Below are positions 24,741 to 33,506 of a stretch of DNA of 64,000 bases, piece by piece (position 1 is the first letter of the stretch; every line of letters starts with the position of its first letter). The position numbers and the translations under genes were made by a program. The stretch is from Thiohalocapsa sp963698775. GTDB taxonomy: Bacteria; Pseudomonadota; Gammaproteobacteria; Chromatiales; Chromatiaceae. The DNA is taken from contig CAVOSE010000036.1 of NCBI GenBank assembly GCA_963698775.1, forward strand, positions 1 through 64,000, written 5' to 3'. The notes beneath the pieces are model-generated. The model did not search any database. It saw only the letters and a list, made by a program, of their open reading frames with translations, and had not been told where the DNA came from.

Positions 24741-25634
24741 CTAGGCCGGATGCTCCAACATCCAGTGCCGGGCGATCTCCTCCCTACGGCAAATCCACAC
24801 GGATTCGTGGCCCTGCACATAATCCAAAAAACGCGCGAGCGCTGCCGCGCGGGCCGGATGGCCACTGATGCGGCCATGCAAGCCAATGTTCATCATCTTG
24901 GGGTGCCGCGCCCCTTCCCGCCAGAGTTGGTCGAAGGCGTCCTTGAGCAGCGCGAAAAAGTCATCCCCGCAGGCGTAACCGTTGGGCAGCAGATAGCGGG
25001 CATCATTGTTGATCAAGGTGTACGGAATCACGAGATGCGCTGGCGAGCCCGCATGCCAGTAGGGTAGATCGTCGTTGTAGGCATCCGAGTCGTAGAGCAG
25101 TCCGACCTGCTCGCGCAACAGACGCCGAGTGTTGTGGCTCACCCTCCCGGTATACCAACCCACTGGGCGTTTACCGCAGAGCCGCTCGATCACATCGAAG
25201 GTGCGCTGGATGTGCTCACGCTCGGTATCCTCAGGGACAGCGCGATAGTCCAGCCAACGGTAGCCATGCCCGGCGACCTCATGACCAGCATCGCGGAGAG
25301 CGTGTCCGATCTCGGGGGTGAGTTCGAGGGCGCACCCGACGGCAAAGGCGGTCAGGGGCAAGCCACGCGACTCAAACAGCTCCAAGATGCGCCATACTCC
25401 GGCGCGTGCCCCGTATTCGTACATGCTCTCAACGCTGCCGTCGCGCTCGCCGACGCGCGGTGGTCGGCCGTATAGCTCGTGCAGGTAAGCTTCAGACTGT
25501 GCATCCCCATTGACGATGCTCGACTCCGCTCCTTCCTCGATATTGAGCACGAACTGCACCGCGATCCGGGCCGCATTGGGCCAGCGCGGGTGGGGAGGCC
25601 GTCGGCCATAGCCGACCAGATCGCGTTCCAACAT
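24741..25634 (-). CDS. Polysaccharide deacetylase (PuuE allantoinase-like)
   Basis: A 297-residue NodB-fold protein of the PuuE subgroup. Visible features: MLERDLVGYGRRPPHPRWP at the start, VQFVLNIEEGAE, AGHEVAGHGYRW (metal-binding His pair), RPVGWYTGRVSHNTRRLL, the D-P-Y stretch YDSDAYNDDLPYW, and MNIGLHGRISGHPAR (catalytic His). PuuE enzymes hydrolyse allantoin; related members deacetylate sugars, so the substrate is open. The ATG overlaps the stop of the preceding GNAT gene (TGATG), indicating coupling. No other purine-catabolism gene is close. Confidence 0.82.
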   Translation of the reverse strand: MLERDLVGYGRRPPHPRWPNAARIAVQFVLNIEEGAESSIVNGDAQSEAYLHELYGRPPRVGERDGSVESMYEYGARAGVWRILELFESRGLPLTAFAVGCALELTPEIGHALRDAGHEVAGHGYRWLDYRAVPEDTEREHIQRTFDVIERLCGKRPVGWYTGRVSHNTRRLLREQVGLLYDSDAYNDDLPYWHAGSPAHLVIPYTLINNDARYLLPNGYACGDDFFALLKDAFDQLWREGARHPKMMNIGLHGRISGHPARAAALARFLDYVQGHESVWICRREEIARHWMLEHPA

Positions 25635-26506
25635 CAGCCTAGTTCGAAGGTGGTGACGCCGAAGATCCGATGGTGCGCAAGTTCCGGCGGCGGGCCCAGA
25701 TACATCCGGGCGCAGCCGAAGACCTCGACCATCTGATGGCGACGCGCGAGTTCGACCGCCGCGGGGTTGTTCTCCGGGGCATCGAGGAACAGCGGTCCGC
25801 CGGCGGCAAAGCCTTGGAGGTGCAGAAAGAGCGCCTCGGCGGCCTGGGCGTCGTCGGCGAACAGCGGGCCGATCTTGCATCCTTCCCGACACCGACGGAT
25901 GACGCCGTAGCCACTCAACCGACCGTTTCGGTGGCAACCGAGGGCCAGGGCATCGGGCTGGGATAGCCAGCCCCTTAAAAAGCCCGGGCGGGCGGCAGGG
26001 AAACAGGCTTGGTCGTAAGCGACAACATGCTCGAAGGCAACTTCGGCGAGCGGGGTGACCGCTTCACCGCCCGCAGGCGTAATGGCGGGAAGGTCCGGGA
26101 CCTCCGCGCGAAAACGAATGTCTCGGTGAGAGAAGACGAAGCCACCCTCGGCATAGTAGGCCTGCATCGCGAAGACGCCATCCATGCCGATGCTCGCCCC
26201 TGGGCGCAGTCTGGCGAGTAGGCGCTCCCGGCGGGCATGCCACAGCGCATTGCCAAGACCCAGACCGCGGAACTCTGGCTGAACGATAAAAAAGCCCATG
26301 AAGCCGAACGCGCCGTCATAGGACGTGATGGCTCCGCCGCCGATCAAGGTTTGGTCAACCTCGGCGGCGACGAAGGCGTCGGGGTCCGTCGCCCAGAACA
26401 ATTCGGCATCGTGCAGGCCTGGGTTCCAGCCCTCCCGGGCCGCCCAGTTCACCAGTTCATCGACCTCGGGGCGGGACATCGGTCGGATCACGAGCGAATT
26501 GATCAT
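25634..26506 (-). CDS. GNAT-family N-acetyltransferase with C-terminal extension
   Basis: A 290-residue protein. Residues 1-135 are a GNAT domain with the acetyl-CoA loop RGLGLGNALWHARR (motif A, Q/RxxGxG/A) and AMQAYYAEGGFVF. Residues about 150-285 form a second GNAT-like domain (AYDQACFPAARPGFLRGWL, AAEALFLHLQGFAAGGPLFLD) as in YitH/HolE-type proteins with two domains. The acceptor is unknown. The stop overlaps the start of the deacetylase gene, so acetyl transfer and deacetylation may act on related substrates; this is context inference only. Confidence 0.85.
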   Translation of the reverse strand: MINSLVIRPMSRPEVDELVNWAAREGWNPGLHDAELFWATDPDAFVAAEVDQTLIGGGAITSYDGAFGFMGFFIVQPEFRGLGLGNALWHARRERLLARLRPGASIGMDGVFAMQAYYAEGGFVFSHRDIRFRAEVPDLPAITPAGGEAVTPLAEVAFEHVVAYDQACFPAARPGFLRGWLSQPDALALGCHRNGRLSGYGVIRRCREGCKIGPLFADDAQAAEALFLHLQGFAAGGPLFLDAPENNPAAVELARRHQMVEVFGCARMYLGPPPELAHHRIFGVTTFELG

Positions 26507-26553
26507 TGGCGAACTCTCATCGTCACTTAGGCCTCAATCGGTTGGGGATGTTG

Positions 26554-27408
26554 TCAAGCTGATCCGACCCGACGCCGCTCCAGAATAACCAACGCGATGC
26601 CCCCGAGCACGGCCGCCGAGGCGAGCACCAAACGCAGCGTAATCGGTTCTTCGAGCAGCATCACGCCGCCGATGGCAACGATCACGGGCACACTCAGTTG
26701 GACCGTCGCCGCACTGGTCGCCTGCAACATCGGCAGCACGCTGTACCAGAGTGCGTAGCCGAGCGCCGAGGTCAAGGCCCCGGAGGCAAGCGCGTAGCCG
26801 AATCCGATCGCATCGAACGACAGCGCCGGCAGCATGATGAGACTCAGCACCAGGGTGATCGGCACCGTCAGCGCGAAGTTGCCGGCAGTGACCCGCGTTG
26901 GATCGCCGGCGCCCTTACCACGGACCGAGTAGACGCCCCAGGCAACACCTGCGCCGATCATCATCAGCGCTCCGCCCAGCGGTGGCGCCGACAGACCGGG
27001 CAACAGCAGGCCCACGAGCCCACCGAACGCGAGGGCGACACCAGTGACCTGCAGCGCATCGAGCCGCTCACCGGAGCGCAGCCCGAGGCCGATCATCGTG
27101 ACCTGCACCGCACCGAACAGCAGCAAGGCGCCGGTGGCCGCCGTCAGACTCAGATACGCAAACGAAAACAAGGCCGCATAGCCGAACAGCGCGATGGCCG
27201 AGGGCCAACTGCCCTCGCCCGCCACACGCGCTCGCCCGGTCAGCCGGAGCAGCAGCCAGAGCATCGCGGCGCCCGAGATCAGGCGAACGCTGGTAAAGCT
27301 GGCCGCATCGATCGCGGTGTCACGCAGGGCCGCGCGACAGAGCCACGAGTTCGCGGCCAGCGGGATCATCGCAAACGCGGTCAGCGCGATGAGACGCGAT
27401 CTTTGCAT
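26554..27408 (-). CDS. EamA/DMT-superfamily transporter
   Basis: A 284-residue protein with ten predicted transmembrane helices in two EamA repeats (first about 7-135, second about 150-280; each with A-rich helices and the W..Y near the end of the second half, YALWYSVLPMLQAT). The ATG at 27406-27408 (MQRSRLIALTAF) is preferred over the track-long upstream extension, which lacks hydrophobicity. DMT members export amino acids or metabolites. Same strand as the GNAT gene, 47 bases apart, so the cluster marC to eamA may be one unit. Confidence 0.88.
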   Translation of the reverse strand: MQRSRLIALTAFAMIPLAANSWLCRAALRDTAIDAASFTSVRLISGAAMLWLLLRLTGRARVAGEGSWPSAIALFGYAALFSFAYLSLTAATGALLLFGAVQVTMIGLGLRSGERLDALQVTGVALAFGGLVGLLLPGLSAPPLGGALMMIGAGVAWGVYSVRGKGAGDPTRVTAGNFALTVPITLVLSLIMLPALSFDAIGFGYALASGALTSALGYALWYSVLPMLQATSAATVQLSVPVIVAIGGVMLLEEPITLRLVLASAAVLGGIALVILERRRVGSA

Positions 27409-27512
27409 GGTTTCTCCAGTCGGAAGTCTCTGCAAGCATCGGCCAAGAGACGGCAACCGATTCGCCGGCGTATCGGCACCGAACAAGACAGCCCCTTGTT
27501 CGTGATTCTGGC

Positions 27513-27668
27513 ATGCGACGCTCGCGTTGGCGACTGCGCCAACGATTTCGCACCGTCACCAGCACCAAGGCCTTGGACGAGGCGGTCGCGGCGACCGATT
27601 ATCGCGGGGCTCGCCGCCGACGCTTTCGCGATCGCGTCGAGCGCGGTATGTTGCTCGTGCACGGGTAA
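27513..27668 (+). CDS. Small basic ORF, uncertain
   Basis: In the 316-base divergent spacer (27409-27724) an ATG at 27513 opens 51 codons to a TAA at 27666. The product is very Arg-rich (MRRSRWRLRQRFRTV, RGARRRRFRDRVERG) with a reasonable GC-rich third-codon pattern and ends 56 bases before the GH100 gene. There is no homology I recognise. It could be a small leader protein or chance; the rest of the spacer must hold the two divergent promoters. Confidence 0.25.
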   Translation: MRRSRWRLRQRFRTVTSTKALDEAVAATDYRGARRRRFRDRVERGMLLVHG

Positions 27669-27724
27669 ACCTACAAGAGCCGCTCCGAACCAACAGCGCT
27701 CGCAAACAACAACGGGGTCGCGCC

Positions 27725-29128
27725 ATGAACAGCAAAGCCATGGAATCCGCCTACGCGCTGCTCGAGCGCTCGATCATGACCTACCAGGGCGAGCCGGTGG
27801 GTACCGTTGCGGCAGTCGCCAGCGGCGATGTCGCCGCCGACAATTATCACGACTGCTTCGTCCGCGACTTCATTTCGTCGGCGCTGGTGTTCCTAGCCGA
27901 CGACCGGCCCGAGATCGTGCGCAACTTCCTGCTTACCGTGTTGCAATTACGCAGCCAGCATCAGCGCATCCACGGCCACCAGCTGGAACCCGCGGTTTTG
28001 CCCGCCAGCTTTCGTGTGCACCGTGGTCGCGGCGCCAAGGCCAAGGAGCAGATTCGCGCAGACTTCGGCGACCATGCCATCGGCCGCGTCGCGCCGGTGG
28101 ACGCGATGATGTGGTGGGCAGTACTGCTCGGCATCTATTGCCGCCACACCGGCGATCGAAGCCTTGCTGCTGAGCCGGAAGTTCAGCGGGTCCTGCACGG
28201 CGTGCTGGAACTGACCCTGAGGGAGGGCTTCGAGGTGTTCCCAACCCTATTGGTGCCAGACGGCTCGTTCATGATCGATCGCCGCATGGGCGTCTACGGG
28301 CACCCGCTGGAGATTCAGGCGCTGTTCTACGGCATGTTGGTGAGCGCCATCGATCTGCTGCGCGACACATCAGACGTGCACGAACTACTCCTGCTGGCTG
28401 CCAAGCGCGCCAACATGCTGCGCAACTACCTGCAACTGTTTTACTGGCTCGACCACGATCGCCTGAACGAGATCCACCGCTACCGCACCGAAGAGTTCGG
28501 CAGCGGCAGCGTGAACATGCTCAACATCTACCCGGAGTCGATTCCCGAGTGGGCCGTCGACTGGCTGCCCGAGCGGGGCGGCTATCTTGTGGGCAATCTC
28601 GGCCCCGGTCGCATGGACTTTCGCTTCTTTGCGCTCGGAAACCTGCTCGCGATCCTGTTCGGCATCACCAGCTCGCACGAGGCACAGACCATCATGCGCC
28701 TCTACCAAGAGCGCTGGGACGACCTGGTGGGCAATATGCCTGCCAAGCTGGTCTATCCGGCCGTCACGGGCAAGGAATGGATGTTCATGACCGGCAGCGA
28801 CCCAAAGAACGTCGCCTGGTCCTACCACAATGGCGGCAACTGGCCCGTGCTGCTTTGGCCCTTCGTTGCCGCCGCCATGAAGACCGGCCGTGGTGATCTG
28901 GCGCAGCTCGCCCTCGACGTCGCCGATCGCAGCCTGCCCCAGGCCGACTGGCCCGAGTACTACGACGGGCGCCGCGGCAACCTCGTCGGGCGCCGCGCGC
29001 ACCTGAACCAGGTCTGGTCAGCAGCCGGCTACATCCTCGGCCACAAGCTAGCGGAAAACGAAGGCTTGCTGGACATGTTTCATGCGGTAGACCACCCACC
29101 CGCGGGCGGTAACGAGACGTCGGTGTGA
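27725..29128 (+). CDS. GH100 neutral/alkaline invertase
   Basis: A 467-residue soluble (alpha/alpha)6-barrel enzyme that hydrolyses sucrose to glucose and fructose. Family motifs: DVAADNYHDCFVRDF (residues 36-50, catalytic Asp), AIGRVAPVDAMMWW, LMDRRMGVYGHPLEIQ-type stretch (MIDRRMGVYGHPLEIQALFY), MDFRFFALGNLLAILFG, YPAVTGKEW (acid/base Glu region) and the signature DPKNVAWSYHNGGNWPVLLW. Length fits bacterial GH100 (about 460). The ATG at 27725 (MNSKAME) is chosen; an in-frame upstream extension is not homologous. The neighbour downstream is another glycan-related giant protein, suggesting a sucrose/glycogen locus. Confidence 0.92.
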   Translation: MNSKAMESAYALLERSIMTYQGEPVGTVAAVASGDVAADNYHDCFVRDFISSALVFLADDRPEIVRNFLLTVLQLRSQHQRIHGHQLEPAVLPASFRVHRGRGAKAKEQIRADFGDHAIGRVAPVDAMMWWAVLLGIYCRHTGDRSLAAEPEVQRVLHGVLELTLREGFEVFPTLLVPDGSFMIDRRMGVYGHPLEIQALFYGMLVSAIDLLRDTSDVHELLLLAAKRANMLRNYLQLFYWLDHDRLNEIHRYRTEEFGSGSVNMLNIYPESIPEWAVDWLPERGGYLVGNLGPGRMDFRFFALGNLLAILFGITSSHEAQTIMRLYQERWDDLVGNMPAKLVYPAVTGKEWMFMTGSDPKNVAWSYHNGGNWPVLLWPFVAAAMKTGRGDLAQLALDVADRSLPQADWPEYYDGRRGNLVGRRAHLNQVWSAAGYILGHKLAENEGLLDMFHAVDHPPAGGNETSV

Positions 29129-29351
29129 GCCCGCCCGATAGGCTCCGACAGCCGTATTTTGGCGCGCCCTGATGTTATCGCTCACTTGCGTCACCAGATT
29201 TCCTCCAAACAACAGGCGCCATATCTTTCGAAAGCCTCCACCGCTGCAACTGATTTCGGTCCGTGATCGCACACGCGCCGCGGTGAGCGACTGACTGCCC
29301 CGGTCAGTCCGAGGGAGTCGATACACAGCTTCCAAGAGGTCAGCAAGCAGC

Positions 29352-32300
29352 ATGCAGCGAACATCTCCTCGAACATCGCCCGGAGCATCCCTGGACCAGC
29401 TGGAGCGCTACTACCAGCAGGTGACCCGGATCATCCTGTCGCGCCAGCATCCAATCACCGGCCTACTGCCCGCCAGCACGGCCATCACGGCACACGGGGA
29501 CTACACCGACGCCTGGGTCCGCGACAACGTCTACAGCATCCTGGCCGCATGGGGGCTCGGCCTGGCCTATCGCCGGCTCGATGAAAGCGACGGCCGAACC
29601 GTGCTGTTGGAACAGAGCGTGGTCAAGCTGATGCGCGGGCTGTTGATCGCGATGATGCGCCAGTCCGACAAGGTAGAGCGTTTCAAGCAGACGCTCGACC
29701 CACTCGACGCCCTGCATGCCAAGTACGACACCGGCACCGGTGACTCCGTCGTCGGTGACGACGAATGGGGGCACCTTCAGATCGACGCGACCTCCCTGTT
29801 CCTGCTGATGCTGGCGCAGATGACCGCCTCGGGCCTGCGCATCGTCTTCACCATCGACGAGGTCAATTTCGTCCAGAACCTGGTGCACTACATCGGCCGC
29901 GCCTACCGCACCCCGGACTACGGCATCTGGGAGCGCGGCAACAAGGCCAACCACGGAATCGCCGAGATCAACAGCAGCTCGGTCGGCATGGCCAAGGCCG
30001 CGTTGGAGGCCCTGAACGGCTTCAACCTGTTCGGCCAGGGCGGCGGCCAGGCGTCCGTGGTGCATGTGGTGCCCGACGATGTGGCACGCGCCCGCATCAC
30101 GCTGGAATCCAGCCTGCCGAGCGAGTCCCTGTCGAAGGAGGTCGACGCGGCGACCTTAAGTGTCGTCGGTTTTCCGGCCTTTGCGGTGGAGGATGCAACG
30201 CTGGTGGACGCAACCATCGACCGGGTCGTCGGCAAGCTGGAAGGCCGCTACGGCTGCAAGCGGTTTCTGCGCGACGGCCACCAGACGGCCATCGAGGACC
30301 ACGAGCGGCTGCACTACGAGCCGGAGGAGATGTTGCAGTTCGAGCACATCGAATGCGAATGGCCGCTGTTCTTCACCTATTTGCTGCTGCATCACCTGTT
30401 CCGTGGCAATGAGCCCGAGGCAAGGAGCTACCGCGACAAGCTGGAAGGTCTGTTGGTGGAGCGCGACGGCGATCTGCTCCTGCCGGAGCTGTTTCGGGTG
30501 CCCGCGGACCGGATCGACGCCGAACGCCAGGCCCCCAACAGCCAAACGCGCGAACCCAACGAGAACGTGCCCCTGGTCTGGGCGCAGAGTCTCTACATCC
30601 TGGGCGCGCTGATCCAGGATGGCCTGCTCGATGTCGCCGACATCGACCCACTCGGCCGCCGCCTGCAGGTGGGAGGGCACCGGGGGCGTCGGGTGCAGTT
30701 TGCATTGCTCGCCGAGTCGCCGAGCGTGAGGCGCCAACTCGACGACAAGGGCATCAAGGCGGAGACCCTCCGCGAGGTCTGTCCGGTCGAGATCTACGAG
30801 GCGGCAGCCCTGGCCGAGGCCTACTGCCAACTCGGCCGCAACCCGCGCCTCGGCCTCACCGGTCGGCCCCTGCGTCATCTGCGCGGCCTGGCAACCAGCA
30901 CTGTCTACACCATGGAAGGGCGACAGATGCTGTTCCAGCCGCACTTCATGAATCGCCACGACTTCTACCTGGCGCTCGACAACGCCATGCTGGTGGAGCG
31001 GCTGAAGATGGCGCTGACCTATGTCAGCAAGCAGTGGGACCAGCCCGGCAGCCCGTTGGTCATCTTGGTGGTGAACGAGCGCATGCTGACGGACGACGGT
31101 CACATCGCGTTACTCGACTTCATGAACGCCTGCCGAGACGGCCTGGTCGGCGGCACACCGGTACAGCTCGGCCGCGTTGCGGGGTTTCTATCCACGGCTG
31201 GACGCGAGCGCATCGACATCCTGCATGGCTACCAATTCCCCGAAGACGCGGGCGAGCAGGACGACCGCCCCTGCCGCCAATTGCTGCCGATCGTGCAGGA
31301 CCAGACCGACGCTGTTCTCGCGGCGACTCAATCAGCCCCCATCGACGCCCTGGATGACGATGCGCTGATGCGGCTACTGAGCACGCCCACGGATCTGCAC
31401 ACCCAGTTCGATGCCTTGCGTCTATTGGCATCCCGGCATGGTCTCGCATTCGACAGCGGGCTCCAGGACGTGGAGCATAGGCCGGCGCGCATCAGCGATC
31501 TGCTCGAGGAGGTCTACATGCGTGCCTGCGAGGCACGCCGCTGGGACCTGATCCGGCTCAGTGCGGCGGTACTGGGCAAACACGACATGAATCTAGAGGG
31601 CGCAGCCACCGAGATCGTTGTGCACCAGATCGCGCTCAGTGTGTCGCGCTCCTACAGCCGTCACTCGACCTTTCGCCGCCCCATGGGTGCGGCCGAGCTG
31701 TTGCAGGCCATCCGCCAGTTCAACCCCGATGATCTCCGCGCCCAGATCCTGACGCAGGAGCTGATCCTCAACCTCGGCCTGCTTCTGCGCTCGCACCCTG
31801 AACTATTCAGCGACATGACGCTGATCCGCACCGGCCGGCTGCTGCAATTGATCGCGGTGCGCCAGCGACCGGAGGCCCGCTTGTCGATCAGCGATGCGCT
31901 GAATGAACTGCTCGACCTGCCGCCGCACCGGTTCGCGAAAGGGATTCGGGACGTGCTGGAGCACTACCAGGATGCAACGGACTCCCTGCTGCAACGGGAG
32001 CTCATGCAGGTGTCGTCGGCTTCCAGCGGCATGGTCCGCGTGAACTTCGACACCAGCATGGACCCGGACCTCGCCGACGCCGGGGACTGGCACGAATGGC
32101 GCACCGCGCAGGGCAACCTCGCGCGCTTCAGCGACGGTTTTTTCGAAGGGGTTTGGGACATCGTCAATCAGAGCCTCGGCTTGGTCATCGGCGATCAGTG
32201 GAACCCCAAGCTGCGGCTGGACCACAAGCTGTGCGCCGACATGACACGCGGCGAGAAACTCTTCAAAGACCGCGTCACCCACATCCTAAACAAGACCCCG

Positions 32301-32603
32301 GCACCGGACAGCCTGCAACTCTACAAGGAGGCGTTGCAGGTCTTGATGATCGTGATGAGCAACAATCCCGAGCTGCGCATCGACGACACCCTCTATCTGG
32401 ACGTCGTCATCGGCCATGCCGTGCGCCTCGCCTGGGAACAGCGTCATCCAGCGGAGGCGCCGGACTACGACCAGCATCGCGCCAAGGCCTGGAACGCGCT
32501 CTATCTCGACCCGCCGTCCGCCGTGGCGAACCATGTTATGGATGCGCTGGTGTTTCTGCTGAGCGGCAGCAACGGTCTTGCTGACGGCGGCGGGCGCGGA
32601 TGA
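29352..32603 (+). CDS. Phosphorylase-kinase-alpha-like protein with GH15 fold
   Basis: A 1,083-residue protein resembling the alpha/beta regulatory subunits of animal phosphorylase kinase. The N-terminal GH15-like part holds LERYYQQVTRIILSRQHPITGLLPAS, DYTDAWVRDNVYSILAAWGLGLAYR, HLQIDATSLFLLMLAQM and YGIWERGNKANHGIAEINSS (residues about 15-220). The remaining helical region (about 400-1060) follows the PhK alpha/beta pattern, including VPLVWAQSLYILG and a C-terminal calmodulin-site-like area. In bacteria these proteins occur in cyanobacteria and some proteobacteria, with unproven function. Position 220 bases behind the GH100 invertase on the same strand suggests a role in sucrose or glycogen metabolism. 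Confidence 0.85.
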   Translation: MQRTSPRTSPGASLDQLERYYQQVTRIILSRQHPITGLLPASTAITAHGDYTDAWVRDNVYSILAAWGLGLAYRRLDESDGRTVLLEQSVVKLMRGLLIAMMRQSDKVERFKQTLDPLDALHAKYDTGTGDSVVGDDEWGHLQIDATSLFLLMLAQMTASGLRIVFTIDEVNFVQNLVHYIGRAYRTPDYGIWERGNKANHGIAEINSSSVGMAKAALEALNGFNLFGQGGGQASVVHVVPDDVARARITLESSLPSESLSKEVDAATLSVVGFPAFAVEDATLVDATIDRVVGKLEGRYGCKRFLRDGHQTAIEDHERLHYEPEEMLQFEHIECEWPLFFTYLLLHHLFRGNEPEARSYRDKLEGLLVERDGDLLLPELFRVPADRIDAERQAPNSQTREPNENVPLVWAQSLYILGALIQDGLLDVADIDPLGRRLQVGGHRGRRVQFALLAESPSVRRQLDDKGIKAETLREVCPVEIYEAAALAEAYCQLGRNPRLGLTGRPLRHLRGLATSTVYTMEGRQMLFQPHFMNRHDFYLALDNAMLVERLKMALTYVSKQWDQPGSPLVILVVNERMLTDDGHIALLDFMNACRDGLVGGTPVQLGRVAGFLSTAGRERIDILHGYQFPEDAGEQDDRPCRQLLPIVQDQTDAVLAATQSAPIDALDDDALMRLLSTPTDLHTQFDALRLLASRHGLAFDSGLQDVEHRPARISDLLEEVYMRACEARRWDLIRLSAAVLGKHDMNLEGAATEIVVHQIALSVSRSYSRHSTFRRPMGAAELLQAIRQFNPDDLRAQILTQELILNLGLLLRSHPELFSDMTLIRTGRLLQLIAVRQRPEARLSISDALNELLDLPPHRFAKGIRDVLEHYQDATDSLLQRELMQVSSASSGMVRVNFDTSMDPDLADAGDWHEWRTAQGNLARFSDGFFEGVWDIVNQSLGLVIGDQWNPKLRLDHKLCADMTRGEKLFKDRVTHILNKTPAPDSLQLYKEALQVLMIVMSNNPELRIDDTLYLDVVIGHAVRLAWEQRHPAEAPDYDQHRAKAWNALYLDPPSAVANHVMDALVFLLSGSNGLADGGGRG

Positions 32604-32646
32604 GCAGAGGCGGCTCAGGCTATCTGTCTAAGTTGTTTTAGGAGCG

Positions 32647-32910
32647 CTACGGAATCGCCGGGGGCGCAACCGTCGTCACCGCAGGGATCGCAGGCGACAG
32701 GAACCGGCCTAGATTGCTTGAGGTGGGCAAACGTTTGCAAACGGGTCGGATTTCGATGCGGCATCGGCCTGGCTTGAGGCGATGAAGGAAGCGCGCCACG
32801 GCAACTTGGAAACCGTAGCACTCCGCGACATCCAAGCAACACTTGATGCGGGCGTTTGAGCAGTCAGGACAATCAAAGCGCGATCTAAAGCGCCAAACAG
32901 GATTGCTGCG
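32647..32910 (-). pseudogene. Cys-rich coding remnant, family unknown
   Basis: The minus strand reads without stops through about 85 residues: FRSRFDCPDCSNARIKCC (a CxxC plus CC pair, like a zinc ribbon), LDVAECYGFQVAVARFLHRL and a tail. It has no clear start and no proper upstream region. It may be the end of a transposase-like or DNA-binding protein, but I cannot name it. Confidence 0.35.
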
Positions 32911-33120
32911 GGAAAGAATATTCTTGAAAACAACGCCCCTCTCCTCTCAGGAGCATCAGCGTATCGGCACATAGATGCGCGTCAGGATGTCGTTGCTGCT
33001 GGCAGCGGTGAGTGCGGCCTCGACATGATGGCCACCGTCAGTCACCGACATCGAAACGCTTCAACCGCACGTCGACTGGACACCGACGCCGCTCGAGCAA
33101 GGCACGCCTAAGCGATATTG

Positions 33121-33422
33121 GAGTACGTGGCTTCAGCCGCGTACGTGACCGACATCAAGCCTCAGTGCAGGCGTTACACACCCGCTCGACGCTGCAGAGG
33201 CGGCGACCAGCGGGCCGCTTCAGCTGACATGGCTCGGGCCCAACGGCCGGTCATCCGGTCCGGGACCACCCCATACGCACGCGAGCAACCGGCACGGTAA
33301 CTTGGTCCGTGGTCGTCTGACGGCCAGCCGCGTCGGCACCGGAGTCATTCGCGCAACTTCGATCAAGAGTCTGACGTCGAGCGCAGCGACGAGCCTTCGT
33401 ACGCGGCTGAAGCCACGTACTC
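33121..33422. repeat. Exact 24-bp inverted repeat, 254-bp apart
   Basis: GAGTACGTGGCTTCAGCCGC followed by GTAC (33121-33144) recurs as its exact complement at 33399-33422. Each arm itself contains an imperfect hairpin (CGTGGCT-TC-AGCCGCG). The GGCTTCAGCC core resembles the GACTTCAGTC hairpin of the MITE-like element. Arms of this length could be the ends of a small mobile unit or paired REP sequences. Confidence 0.6.
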
Positions 33423-33506
33423 CTGCGGGCGGGCCCGAGGCGCGACCTCGACTGGCCGTCAGTACCTTGGGGTAGACATGACATCCCTAGCTGCCCGTAT
33501 CGCAGC

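Larger units (their letters stand above)
32604..33506. other. 900-base region without intact genes
   Basis: Only a Cys-rich fragment on the minus strand (32647-32910) and an exact 24-bp inverted repeat (33121-33144 and 33399-33422) stand out. Open frames over the rest lack codon bias, start sites and known motifs. The stretch is more degenerate than the flanking genes and could be an old insertion site. Confidence 0.5.

Noticed and set aside
26698..28173. 491-codon plus-strand frame opposite the EamA transporter
   Set aside because: It is an antisense shadow of the transporter running into the invertase in the wrong frame; composition is Arg/Gln-rich with no domain.
33012..33484. Short open frames on both strands in the 33-kb gene-free region
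   Set aside because: Low-complexity, Arg/Ser-rich translations without start sites; explained by high GC and few stops.
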